Made by a program: the position numbers and the translations under genes. Shown in pieces: positions 9,951 through 18,227 of a stretch of DNA of 64,000 nucleotides (the first letter of the stretch is position 1; each line of letters opens with the position of its first letter). This DNA comes from Devosia litorisediminis (GTDB lineage: Bacteria; Pseudomonadota; Alphaproteobacteria; Rhizobiales; Devosiaceae): contig NZ_JAGXTP010000001.1 in the NCBI RefSeq assembly GCF_018334155.1, forward strand, positions 2,046,001 through 2,110,000, written 5' to 3'. The notes beneath the pieces are model-generated. The model worked only from the letters and a program-made list of their open reading frames with translations, was not told the origin of the DNA and ran no database searches.

Positions 9951-11000
9951 TTGGTGTTCAAGGCCGTTCTCGCGGGTTGCGGAAGCATGTCCAAAGGTTG
10001 GTTGTCGGCGCTCGCCGATCATCTTCCCCTGCAGGGTCGCGTCGAGATTGTTGGTCTGGTCGATCTTGACCTCGCCACCGCACAGGCGCGCGCCGAAGAG
10101 TTTGGACTAGGCGACGCGATGATCGGCACCGACCTCGAAACCGTGCTGAGCGCTACCAAGCCGGATTTGCTGTTTGATGTCGTTGTGCCGACCGCGCGGC
10201 AGGACGTCGTGACGCGCGCATTGCACCATGGCTGCCACGTGCTCAGCGAAAAGCCGATGGCGGCCAGTCTGGATGCCGCGCAGACCATGATTGCTGCCGC
10301 AAAAGCTGCCGGGCGCGTGCATGCCATCGTTCAGAACCGGCGCTTCATCGCAGGTATTCGACGTATTCGTCGCCTGATCGAAAGCGGCAGCCTGGGCGAG
10401 GTCACTGCGCTGCATTGTGACTTCTTCATCGGCGCCCATTTTGGCGGCTTCCGCGAAGAAATGGACAACGTATTGCTGCTGGACATGGCCATCCACACAC
10501 TGGACGCTGCGCGCTACATGGCGGGCGTTGCTCCCAAGGCGGTGTATTGCCTGGAAACCAATCCAAGCGGGTCCTGGTATGCGCACGGGGCTGCCGCCAA
10601 TGCGATCTTCGAGTTCGATCACGGTGTGGTCTTCAACTATCGCGGCAGTTGGTGTGCCGAGGGCGCCAATACCAGTTGGGAGAGCGCCTGGCGGATCATC
10701 GGCACCAAGGGCACGCTGCTGTGGGATGGCGAAGAGAGCTTTGAGGCCAGGGTGGTGAGCGGCGACAGTGGCTTCTTCCGCGAGTTGACCCCTCTGGACG
10801 TTCCAGAGCCCGCCGACATTGCCCAAACCCACGGCCATGCCAGCGTGATCGCCGACTTCCTCGATGCCATTGCAGAGGGCCGCGCACCCGAAACTGTCGG
10901 CACTGACAACATCAACAGTCTGGCCATGGTCTTTGCCGCCATCGAAAGCGCCAAGATCGGCCAACGCGTCCTAATCGCAAATCAGGAAATTCACTCGTGA
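9951..11000 (+). CDS. Gfo/Idh/MocA-family oxidoreductase
   Basis: NAD(P)-dependent dehydrogenase of sugars or inositols, 349 residues from a TTG start at 9951 chosen for the GGGAGG site at 9937-9942; the in-frame GTG at 9954 is an alternative. The Rossmann motif AVLAGCGSMSKGWL opens the protein, and the family motif HVLSEKPMAASLDAA follows near residue 100. LLDMAIHTLDAARYM (about residue 180) holds the conserved DxxxH catalytic pair. Its stop overlaps the isomerase start (GTGA). It is the first gene of an operon with a sugar isomerase and a MalEFGK-type importer, suggesting oxidation of the imported sugar or glycoside. Confidence 0.9.
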   Translation: MVFKAVLAGCGSMSKGWLSALADHLPLQGRVEIVGLVDLDLATAQARAEEFGLGDAMIGTDLETVLSATKPDLLFDVVVPTARQDVVTRALHHGCHVLSEKPMAASLDAAQTMIAAAKAAGRVHAIVQNRRFIAGIRRIRRLIESGSLGEVTALHCDFFIGAHFGGFREEMDNVLLLDMAIHTLDAARYMAGVAPKAVYCLETNPSGSWYAHGAAANAIFEFDHGVVFNYRGSWCAEGANTSWESAWRIIGTKGTLLWDGEESFEARVVSGDSGFFRELTPLDVPEPADIAQTHGHASVIADFLDAIAEGRAPETVGTDNINSLAMVFAAIESAKIGQRVLIANQEIHS

Positions 11001-11938
11001 GCAATCCAGCCAAATCCATCCGTATCGGCACCATGATTCAGGCGACCGAGGGCAAGGCGCCTGAGAACATCGCAGCTATTGCCGATCTGGGCTTTGAGAG
11101 CTTTGAACCGTTTTTCTGGCAGACCACCAATGGTCAGGATCTTGCCGAACTGGGCAAGCGTTCACGCGACGCCATTGGTGATCGCGACATTACCATTTCG
11201 ACCTTGGGCATGTTCGGCAATCCACTGGAAGACCAGGAGATGGATCGCCAGACCCTGCAGGGCTGGAAGGACTGCATCGACAATGCCCACCATTTCGGTG
11301 CCACTTGCGTGGCGGGCTTCACCGGCCGCATTCGCAACCAGAAGCTGACCGACAGCCTGCCCAAATACAAGCAGGTCTGGAGTGAACTGGCCAAGCGCGC
11401 CGCTGACAAGGGCGTCAAGATCGCCTTTGAAAATTGCGCCATGGATGGCAATTGGCAGACCGGCGACTGGAACATTGCGCACAATCCCGACGCCTGGGAA
11501 CTGATGTTCAACGAGACCCCAGATGACAATATCGGGCTCGAATGGGAGCCCTGCCACCAGTTGGTCTATCTGATTGATCCCCTGCCCCAGATCCGCAAAT
11601 GGGCGCATAAATTCTTTCACGTACATGGCAAGGACGCCACGGTGCGCTGGGAGGTCATTCGCGAACATGGCGTGTTCGGCAAGGAGCCGTTCGTCTTCAT
11701 GCGCACGCCCGGATTTGGCGACAGCAACTGGACCGATGTGATTTCCGAGTTGCGACTGGCCGGCTATCGGGGCTCGATCGACATCGAAGGCTGGCACGAC
11801 CCGGTCTACCGTGACGCGCTGGAAATGACCGGTCAGGTACGTGGTCTCAACTATCTCAAACAGTGCCGTGGCGGCGACTTCGTTGACGCCCAGGCCGCCT
11901 ACGATGGCGGTGATCCATCACTGAAGAATCCGGCCTGA
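10997..11938 (+). CDS. Sugar phosphate isomerase/epimerase-like TIM barrel (AP-endonuclease-2 fold)
   Basis: Xylose-isomerase-like TIM-barrel protein, 313 residues, GTG start overlapping the previous stop. Likely divalent-metal ligands lie in [28 protein letters not shown] and DIEGWHD, placed along the chain as in this fold. Such proteins often act with Gfo/Idh/MocA dehydrogenases on oxidised sugars or inositols as isomerase, epimerase or dehydratase, and here the two genes are translationally coupled. The exact reaction cannot be read from the sequence. An apiose or xylose isomerase role is not excluded. Confidence 0.85.
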   Translation: MSNPAKSIRIGTMIQATEGKAPENIAAIADLGFESFEPFFWQTTNGQDLAELGKRSRDAIGDRDITISTLGMFGNPLEDQEMDRQTLQGWKDCIDNAHHFGATCVAGFTGRIRNQKLTDSLPKYKQVWSELAKRAADKGVKIAFENCAMDGNWQTGDWNIAHNPDAWELMFNETPDDNIGLEWEPCHQLVYLIDPLPQIRKWAHKFFHVHGKDATVRWEVIREHGVFGKEPFVFMRTPGFGDSNWTDVISELRLAGYRGSIDIEGWHDPVYRDALEMTGQVRGLNYLKQCRGGDFVDAQAAYDGGDPSLKNPA

Positions 11939-12015
11939 AGCCGGTTATGCCGGCCGGGCCAGGGAGGGTTCGGGCGGCGCGTTTATCGCAGATGTTCTGC
12001 ACAGGGAGGAAAGAC

Positions 12016-13239
12016 ATGTTCAAGACCACCAGCCTTATCGTGGCACTGGCGAGCGTTTCGCTGCTGTCGCTCAATGCCGCAGCCCAGGAAGATGTGACCA
12101 TCACCATCTGGTCGCTCGATGACGAAAACCAGCCCGCGCTCAATCTGGCGCGAGAGTTCAGCGAAATGGACAATGGCATCACGGTGGATTACCGCCAGAT
12201 CCAGTTCGACGACGTGGTCAGCGAGTCCATGCGCGCCTTCGCCACCGGCCAGGCGCCCGACATCATTGCCGTCGACAACCCCGAGCATGCCCTGTTTGCG
12301 GCACGCGGCGCATTTCTTGACATCACTGACATGGTGGCCAATTCCCAAGCCATTGACCCCGATAACTACTTCCCGGGCCCGCTCAATTCCGTGAGCTGGA
12401 ATGGCAAGATTTTCGGCGTCCCCAAGGCCACCAACACCATCGCGCTGTACTACAACAAGGACCTGTTTGCCGCAGCAGGCATCGACGCACCGCCTCAGAC
12501 CTGGGCAGAGCTGGTCGAAGACGCCCGCACCCTCACCGACCCCGCAAACAACGTCTATGGCCTGGCTTTTTCAGCCAAGGCCAGCGAGGAAGGCACGTTC
12601 CAGTTCCTGCCCTGGGCCCAGATGGCTGGCGGCGGCTATGACAATATCAATGCCGCGGGTGCGGTAGAGGCACTTGAGACCTGGAAAGTCATCCTTGATG
12701 AGAAGCTGGCCTCGCCCGACACGCTGACACGAGGTCAGTGGGACTCCACCGGCACCTTCAACTCGGGCAATGCTGCCATGGTAATTTCCGGACCGTGGGA
12801 GCTCAACCGCATGCTGGACGAGGCCAAGTTTGACTGGGGCGTGGCCTTGCTGCCCGTGCCGGAAGAAGGCGCGCCGCGGTCATCGGCCATGGGCGACTTC
12901 AACTGGGCGATCTTCTCGTCCTCCAAACACCCTGACGAGGCCTTCCAGGCGCTTGAATATTTCGCCAGCCAGGACGACCGGTTGTTCCCCGAATTTGGCC
13001 AGTTGCCAGCGCGTTCCGATATCGCCATCCCAGAAACGGGCATTGCGCTCAAGGATGCCGCGCTCAAAGTGTTCCAGGAACAGCTGCAGTATGCGCAGGC
13101 ACGCGGTCCACACCCCGAATGGCCAAAGATCTCCAAGGCTATTCAGGACGCCATCCAGTCGGCCCTGACCGGCCAGATGAGCGCCAAAGATGCGCTTGAT
13201 CAGGCCGCCTCAACGATTTCGGGCGTGCTGGGTTCATAG
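12016..13239 (+). CDS. Sugar ABC transporter substrate-binding protein, family 1 (MalE type)
   Basis: Extracellular solute-binding protein of a CUT1 importer, 407 residues. It has a Sec signal peptide ending at about NAAAQ (residue 23). The mature domain begins with [11 protein letters not shown] and continues with [25 protein letters not shown] features typical of family 1 binders. ATG at 12016 follows AGGGAGGAAA. It is preceded by the dehydrogenase and isomerase genes and followed, after a stem-loop, by two permeases and an ATPase. The substrate is probably a mono- or oligosaccharide. Confidence 0.94.
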   Translation: MFKTTSLIVALASVSLLSLNAAAQEDVTITIWSLDDENQPALNLAREFSEMDNGITVDYRQIQFDDVVSESMRAFATGQAPDIIAVDNPEHALFAARGAFLDITDMVANSQAIDPDNYFPGPLNSVSWNGKIFGVPKATNTIALYYNKDLFAAAGIDAPPQTWAELVEDARTLTDPANNVYGLAFSAKASEEGTFQFLPWAQMAGGGYDNINAAGAVEALETWKVILDEKLASPDTLTRGQWDSTGTFNSGNAAMVISGPWELNRMLDEAKFDWGVALLPVPEEGAPRSSAMGDFNWAIFSSSKHPDEAFQALEYFASQDDRLFPEFGQLPARSDIAIPETGIALKDAALKVFQEQLQYAQARGPHPEWPKISKAIQDAIQSALTGQMSAKDALDQAASTISGVLGS

Positions 13240-13258
13240 GGTCCTCCCCCCTATCACT

Positions 13259-13285
13259 GGCTGCCCGGCATTGTGTCGGGCAGCC
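13259..13285 (+). terminator. Intercistronic stem-loop behind the binding-protein gene
   Basis: GGCTGCCCG and CGGGCAGCC form a perfect 9-base stem around a 9-base loop, followed by GATTTT. The genes continue downstream in the same direction. It is more likely a partial terminator or 3'-end stabiliser that keeps binding-protein mRNA in excess than a full stop. Confidence 0.65.
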
Positions 13286-13311
13286 GATTTTACCAAGTGA
13301 GGAGACCGACC

Positions 13312-14214
13312 ATGTCCCGGCTGCTTTCGAGCCTGCGTGACGGCAAGGGTTTCGACATTGTGCTTGTCGCCGTGCCACTGCTGTTTCTGGTGGTGCTCAG
13401 CGGCCTGCCGCTGCTGTACAATGTGGTGATGAGTTTTCAGGAAGTTGACCTGTTCAGCCTGGGGACGCTCAATCGGCCCTGGGTCGGCTTTGACAACTAC
13501 GTCACCGTGTTCAGCCAACCCGAGACCTGGCCCATCCTGCGCAATACGGCGGTGTTTGTGTGTGCCTCAATCGCCGGGCAGTTCGTGCTCGGTTTTGGTC
13601 TGGCGTTGTTCTTCTCGCTGAAATTCCCGGGCGCGGCCTATATGCGCGGCCTGTTCCTGGTGTCCTGGGTGATGCCGGGCCTGGTGGTCGGCGCGATCTG
13701 GAACTGGATACTGGCCGGGGATTTCGGCGTGCTCAACTACGTGCTGAAATCGCTCGGGTTCATCTCCGAGAGCATTTTCTGGCGCTCCGATACCAACTGG
13801 TCGCTCTGGGCAGTTATCATTGCAAATATCTGGCTGGGCACGGCGTTCAACATGATCCTGCTGTCGGTCGGACTGGCCAGCATTCCCAAGGACCTCTACG
13901 AGGCCGCGGCGCTGGACGGTGCAACGGGTTGGCAGCGGTTCTGGACCATTACCCTGCCCATGATGCGCGCCACTATCGGCGCCGTGGTGTCGCTGGGTTT
14001 GATCTTCACGCTGCAGCAGTTCGACCTGTTCGCCTCGATCACCTCGGGTGGTCCGGCCAATTCCTCCAACGTGGCTCAATATTGGGCCTGGGAGCTGAGC
14101 TTCCGCCAATACGACTTCGCGCACGGCGCCACTGTATCGGTGGTCATGATCGCCGTGGTGATGCTGGCTGCCATTGTCTATGTGCGTTCCACCAAGCATG
14201 AGGTGCGTGGATGA
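13312..14214 (+). CDS. Sugar ABC transporter permease, MalF type
   Basis: CUT1 inner-membrane permease, 300 residues with six predicted membrane segments. The cytoplasmic EAA loop that docks the ATPase is visible as LYEAAALDGATGWQRFWTI (about residue 200). ATG at 13312 has GAGGAG upstream. The stop overlaps the next permease (ATGA). Confidence 0.93.
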   Translation: MSRLLSSLRDGKGFDIVLVAVPLLFLVVLSGLPLLYNVVMSFQEVDLFSLGTLNRPWVGFDNYVTVFSQPETWPILRNTAVFVCASIAGQFVLGFGLALFFSLKFPGAAYMRGLFLVSWVMPGLVVGAIWNWILAGDFGVLNYVLKSLGFISESIFWRSDTNWSLWAVIIANIWLGTAFNMILLSVGLASIPKDLYEAAALDGATGWQRFWTITLPMMRATIGAVVSLGLIFTLQQFDLFASITSGGPANSSNVAQYWAWELSFRQYDFAHGATVSVVMIAVVMLAAIVYVRSTKHEVRG

Positions 14215-15038
14215 CCCCGCTATGGACCCAACGCCTATTGCTGGTGGTCGCGATCCTGCTGGCCCTGCTCTATCTGTTCCCGCTTTACTGGATGTATGTG
14301 ACAAGCCTGAAGACCGGCTCGGAGATCTTTGCCACCCCACCTGGCTTTGTTCCGGCAGACCCGCAATGGGGCGTGTTCGGCTATGTCTGGGGCTTGCGCG
14401 ATATGGGCCGGTTCCTGTGGAACTCGGTGATCATCGCCTCGGGCACTATGGTGCTGACGGCCCTGCTGGGCACCGGCTGCGCCTATGTGCTGGCGCGGTA
14501 TCGCAATATGTGGATCGATGTGGCGCTGTTTCTGGTGCTGATGCTGCAGGTGCTGCCCGCTTCCCTGATGATCACGCCGCTGTTTGTCGGCTTTTCCATG
14601 GCGGGTCTGCTCAACCACCCACAACTGGCCGTGGTGTTGGCGCTGACGGCCAAGACCATGCCGTTCTTTGTGGTGTTGGTGCGGGCAACCTTCATGAGCG
14701 TGCCCGGCGAGCTTGAAGAAGCCGCTCAGGTCGATGGTAATTCACGCATCGGCGCATTCTGGAACATCGTGCTGCCGCTGGCCCGCAACGGCATTCTGGT
14801 GTCGGCCATCCTGATCTTCATGCAGGCCTTTGGCGAGTTCGTCTATTCCAAGTCGATCATTCAGGCCGTGGAATTGCAGCCAGCCAGTGTCGGTCTGAAT
14901 GCCTTCATGGGCCCCAATACCACCGAGTGGAACAACATCATGGCCTATGCCTCAATCTATGTGACGCCGATCCTGGCGGCCTTTGTCCTCTTGCAGCGCC
15001 GGATTGTCTCCGGCCTTACCTCGGGAGCCCTCAAATGA
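14211..15038 (+). CDS. Sugar ABC transporter permease, MalG type
   Basis: Second CUT1 permease, 275 residues with six hydrophobic segments. The EAA loop reads ELEEAAQVDGNSRIGAFWNI (about residue 165). Four-base overlaps at both ends tie it to the MalF-type gene before it and the MalK-type gene after it, so the three membrane-complex components are translated together. Confidence 0.93.
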   Translation: MTPLWTQRLLLVVAILLALLYLFPLYWMYVTSLKTGSEIFATPPGFVPADPQWGVFGYVWGLRDMGRFLWNSVIIASGTMVLTALLGTGCAYVLARYRNMWIDVALFLVLMLQVLPASLMITPLFVGFSMAGLLNHPQLAVVLALTAKTMPFFVVLVRATFMSVPGELEEAAQVDGNSRIGAFWNIVLPLARNGILVSAILIFMQAFGEFVYSKSIIQAVELQPASVGLNAFMGPNTTEWNNIMAYASIYVTPILAAFVLLQRRIVSGLTSGALK

Positions 15039-16102
15039 GCGCGGAACCGCAAATTGAACTGGTCGGCATCGACAAGCATTATGGCGAATTCCATGCGCTG
15101 AAAAATATCAGCCTGACCATAGAGAAAGGTCAGTTCGTGGCGCTGGTGGGGCCTTCCGGCTGTGGCAAATCCACCCTGTTGCGCTCGCTGGCGGGCCTGG
15201 AAACCATTTCGGGCGGCACGATGAAGATCGCGGGTCGAGTGATGAACAATGTACCGCCGCGCAAGCGCGACGTGGCCATGGTGTTCCAGACCTATGCGCT
15301 CTATCCGCATATGACTGTGCTTGAGAACATGACCTATTCGCTTCGGCTCAAGGGCACTTCAAAGGCCGAGGCCAATCGGGCAGCCGAAGATGTGGCGGAA
15401 ACTACCGGGTTAAGCGGGCTGCTGGGGCGCTATCCGCGCGAGCTCTCGGGCGGGCAACGGCAACGCGTGGCCATGGGCCGGGCAATCATCCGCAACCCCA
15501 AGGCGTTCCTGTTTGATGAACCGCTGTCCAATCTCGATGCGGCGCTGCGCGTCCATATGCGCAAGGAAATCCGTGCCCTGCATGACCGGCTTGGTGCCAC
15601 GTCTGTCTATGTCACCCATGACCAGATCGAGGCCATGACAATGGCCGACCATGTGGTGGTTATGCGTGACGGGGTGATCGAGCAGCAGGGCTCGCCGCTC
15701 GAACTGTATGACCGACCGATCAGCCGCTTCGTAGCGGGCTTTATTGGGTCGCCCGCGATGAACTTTGTCGCCGCAACAGTTAGTGCAGATGGTTGCAGCG
15801 CTGGCCTGAACACCGCCGAAGGCGGCGCTGTCCCCCTGTCCGGAGCGCTGGAGGCTGGGCGCCGCATTGTGGTGGGTCTGCGCCCAGAGCACTTGCGCGC
15901 AGTGCCGGAGAATGGCCAGTTCAGGCTGGAAGTCGGCCCCGTTGAATCAACCGGCTCGACCACGTTCATCTCCTCGGCAGACGGGCTGGTGACGCTGGTG
16001 CAATCGGAGCGGACAGGGCTCAAGACCGGCGATCACATCGCGCTGACGATCGCGCCCGAGCACGTGCATGTGTTTGATGCCGATAGTGGGCTGCGCATTT
16101 AG
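15035..16102 (+). CDS. Sugar ABC transporter ATP-binding protein, MalK/UgpC type
   Basis: ATPase of the CUT1 importer, 355 residues, ATG overlapping the permease stop. Motifs in order: Walker A GPSGCGKST (near residue 40), Q-loop MVFQTYALYPHM, signature LSGGQRQRVAMGRAI, Walker B AFLFDEPLSNLDA, switch histidine YVTHDQ. A C-terminal TOBE-type domain of about 110 residues carries GLRPEHLRAV. It is last in the operon. Shared MalK-type ATPases can serve several importers, but this one sits with its own permeases. Confidence 0.95.
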   Translation: MSAEPQIELVGIDKHYGEFHALKNISLTIEKGQFVALVGPSGCGKSTLLRSLAGLETISGGTMKIAGRVMNNVPPRKRDVAMVFQTYALYPHMTVLENMTYSLRLKGTSKAEANRAAEDVAETTGLSGLLGRYPRELSGGQRQRVAMGRAIIRNPKAFLFDEPLSNLDAALRVHMRKEIRALHDRLGATSVYVTHDQIEAMTMADHVVVMRDGVIEQQGSPLELYDRPISRFVAGFIGSPAMNFVAATVSADGCSAGLNTAEGGAVPLSGALEAGRRIVVGLRPEHLRAVPENGQFRLEVGPVESTGSTTFISSADGLVTLVQSERTGLKTGDHIALTIAPEHVHVFDADSGLRI

Positions 16103-16110
16103 GCAACCGG

Positions 16111-16482
16111 TCAGGAAAAGCCGAACCGCAATGCCGTGTCGCCGCCATTGAGGGCCTAGACCAGCCTCACGAACGCGCCGACAAGCTGATCGACTTGAAA
16201 CGCCTTTGCCGTGCCGCAGCCACGCGATGTCAGCCCGACGGCAAAGCAGCCTGCAGCGTAATTGTTGAGCTTGGGGGCCTTCATCAACGGCGTGACGCTC
16301 TGCGCCCCCAGGATCCCGGTAGCTATGATCAGCACCGCTGTCAGAGCGGGTTTGCCGCCTATTTCACGAGCGATGCCGGCAGTGCCCGATTTTGTAGCGC
16401 GCGCTCAAATGGTCTCGTTACCAGCCCCGAACAGAAACGTGACACTGGTAGCTGAAAGAATTACAAATTGGCGAGCCGATGC
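16111..16482 (-). pseudogene. Remnant of an LrgB/CidB-family membrane protein gene
   Basis: On the minus strand one frame reads an LrgB C-terminal half: a stretch resembling FGASPETL followed by TKSGTAGIAREIGGKPALTA, TGILGAQSVTPLMKAPKL and GLTSRGCGTAKAFQVDQ. LrgB proteins have PKSVTTPIA, an IGG-PALTA motif and a G-x-GTARAF-EDE-GAF motif in this order. The frame is broken by TGA (16405-16407) and TAG (16156-16158), and the remaining reading AFVRLV stop ALNGGDTAL still follows the family. The N-terminal half is absent. A clear decayed gene; function lost. Confidence 0.75.
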
Positions 16483-16501
16483 TCAACAGCCCGCGACACC
16501 C

Positions 16502-16750
16502 TCACGGTTGGAAGCGCCCTTTTTCACACCAAAAGCGGCTAGCGACACCGGGCTGCGCGTTGAACAATTCGGCAGCCACCTGACAATTCTCCTGGTTGTA
16601 GGCAGCGCCCTCGCCGCTATCGAACGAGGCAATGTGTATGCGCATGGCCGCATCGAGTGGGCTGTTGCGGTAGAAAGTATAAGAATCATCGCCACCGCAC
16701 CCGGCCAATGCAAGTGCCGTCACGACAATGGCGATCATTCGAACGGTCAT
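16502..16750 (-). CDS. Small hypothetical lipoprotein
   Basis: 82 residues from ATG at 16750 (an in-frame upstream start at 16783 is possible). It begins with a short basic segment, a hydrophobic run and the lipobox ALAGC, so it is predicted to be an outer- or inner-membrane lipoprotein. The mature part is short, with two cysteines (ENCQVAA and RFWCEKG) that could pair. No family recognised. No obvious ribosome site; it lies between a decayed LrgB gene and tRNA-Gln, so expression is uncertain. Confidence 0.55.
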   Translation of the reverse strand: MTVRMIAIVVTALALAGCGGDDSYTFYRNSPLDAAMRIHIASFDSGEGAAYNQENCQVAAELFNAQPGVASRFWCEKGRFQP

Positions 16751-16863
16751 TGTTATACCCAAGCTTGCAGAACTATTCCACAAGCCAGAGTGCTACCACA
16801 AAGAGCGACGACCGCCTGCTACAACAGCCCGACAAGTCATCGATGGAATTTGATAAAAAGATT

Positions 16864-16937
16864 TGGCTGGGGAACCTGGATTCGAACCAAGATTGACGGA
16901 GTCAGAGTCCGCAGTTCTACCATTGAACTATTCCCCA
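16864..16937 (-). tRNA. tRNA-Gln (anticodon CTG)
   Basis: A complete cloverleaf on the minus strand. The acceptor TGGGGAA pairs with TTCCCCA, the 3' end is GCCA with CCA encoded, and the T-loop is GGTTCGAATCC. The anticodon arm is GCGGA, loop CTCTGAC, TCCGT, giving anticodon CTG. The weak first U-A pair and short D-arm are usual for bacterial glutamine tRNAs. 74 bases including CCA. Confidence 0.93.
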
Positions 16938-17024
16938 GCAGGCCGATGACCGGCTGGCGTGGGGAGACGGATCATCCCGACGCGGGGACTGCATAGACAA
17001 TGCCGGCTGAGATTGCAAGCGTCT

Positions 17025-17068
17025 GGGGGACAGTTTTACACCATCGGCGCAGGCAGGGGGACAAGTTT
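17025..17068 (+). repeat. Short direct repeat near tRNA-Gln
   Basis: GGGGGACAGTTTT at 17025-17037 and GGGGGACAAGTTT at 17056-17068 are 31 bases apart. Sequences of this kind can be ends of vanished insertion sequences, but no transposase trace was found nearby. Otherwise the 260 bases between the tRNA and the ArsR-type gene look empty. Confidence 0.4.
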
Positions 17069-17195
17069 GAAATCCCCAGGGGTATCTGGCGCTATCGGGG
17101 GGCGGGCCAACGCGGCGCCAGACGGCCAAGGTTGATTGGATCAGCATTCGTGATAGAAATGATCACAAGCCTGTTCCTGCCGCGAAAGAGCCCTG

Positions 17196-18125
17196 ATGAG
17201 CCGCAATTTTCTGGTCGTTGACCCCGAAGAGGATATGGATGTTCTCAAGGGTCTGGCTTCGCCAATCCGGGTGAAAATCCTCAAGCTGCTGCATGTCGAA
17301 GGCGCGATGAACGGCAATGATATTGCCGACAAACTCAGCCTGCCCCAATCCACGGTTTCGACCAATATCCAGATTCTGGAGAGCGCCGGCCTGATCCGTA
17401 CCGAGACGCAAAAGGCGCGCAAGGGCAATCAGAAGATCTGCCATTCGATGTTCGACGAAGTGATGGTGATGTTCAAGGAAGACATCAAACCGTTGGCGGC
17501 CAATACCATCGAAGTGGCCATGCCGCTTGGACTTTACACCAGTTGCGACGTGTCGGCGCCGTGTGGGCTGTGCTCGACGGACGGGATTATCGGGCTGCTG
17601 GATGTGCCCGATACGTTTCTGGATCCCGACCGGATGAAGGCCGGGCTGATCTGGTTCACACGCGGTTATCTCGAATACCAGTTTCCCAATAACGCCAAGC
17701 TGAGCCAGCACACGATCGAGGCCATGGAGTTTTCCATGGAGCTCAGTTCAGAGGTGCCGGGCACCTCGGCAGACTGGCCCAGCGACATTACGCTGTCGGT
17801 CAATGGGACCGAAATCGGCACCTGGATGAGCCCGGGTGATTTTGGCGACAAACGCGGCGTCTATACCCCCGATTGGTGGAAACTCAAGGGTAGCCAGTAT
17901 GGCAAACTCAAGAGCTGGCGGGTGACGACAGACGGCACCTATGTCGACGGGATGAAGATTTCTCCGATCTCGCTGAGCGATTTGGATCTGGCAAATCACC
18001 ATTCGATCCGTTTGCGCATCGCCGTCAAGCCAGACGCTAAACACCCGGGCGGCATCAATATTTTTGGCCGCGGCTTCGGCAATTACGATCAGGAAATCAT
18101 CATGCGCCTGCAGACCGAAGCCTAG
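17196..18125 (+). CDS. ArsR-type winged-helix regulator with C-terminal sensor domain
   Basis: 309 residues. Residues ~12-85 are an ArsR-type winged helix (LKGLASPIRVKILKLL, DKLSLPQSTVSTNIQILES). No ArsR metal-site cysteine motif is evident in the helix. The long C-terminal half (residues ~110-305) has SCDVSAPCGLCSTDG, with three clustered cysteines, and a beta-rich region. This architecture is typical of regulators beside arabinofuranosidase genes. It lies 102 bases before a GH51 gene on the same strand, and the CTGAT palindrome at 18185-18198 is a possible target. Likely an arabinoside-utilisation regulator (inference). Confidence 0.82.
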   Translation: MSRNFLVVDPEEDMDVLKGLASPIRVKILKLLHVEGAMNGNDIADKLSLPQSTVSTNIQILESAGLIRTETQKARKGNQKICHSMFDEVMVMFKEDIKPLAANTIEVAMPLGLYTSCDVSAPCGLCSTDGIIGLLDVPDTFLDPDRMKAGLIWFTRGYLEYQFPNNAKLSQHTIEAMEFSMELSSEVPGTSADWPSDITLSVNGTEIGTWMSPGDFGDKRGVYTPDWWKLKGSQYGKLKSWRVTTDGTYVDGMKISPISLSDLDLANHHSIRLRIAVKPDAKHPGGINIFGRGFGNYDQEIIMRLQTEA

Positions 18126-18184
18126 ACGAAATACTTCCTGCCTCCCCTTGCGTGATCCGCGCCGCCTCGTTTACAACGGGGTAA

Positions 18185-18198
18185 CTGATATAAATCAG
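18185..18198. promoter_or_regulatory. Candidate operator in front of GH51 gene
   Basis: CTGATATAAATCAG has perfect 5-base arms around ATAA. It lies in an AT-rich patch 30 bases before the GTG start of the arabinofuranosidase gene, and the gene before it encodes an ArsR-type regulator. Assignment is by position and symmetry only. Confidence 0.4.
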
Positions 18199-18227
18199 AT
18201 AAACGGGATTAGAGGGAGGAGGGCGTC

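Noticed and set aside
12224..12394. Small plus-strand frames inside the MalE-type gene
   Set aside because: They are alternative-frame shadows within a strongly supported binding-protein gene.
16262..16996. Plus-strand open frame of 244 codons
   Set aside because: It runs through the LrgB remnant, the small lipoprotein and the tRNA-Gln gene on the other strand; not a plausible gene.
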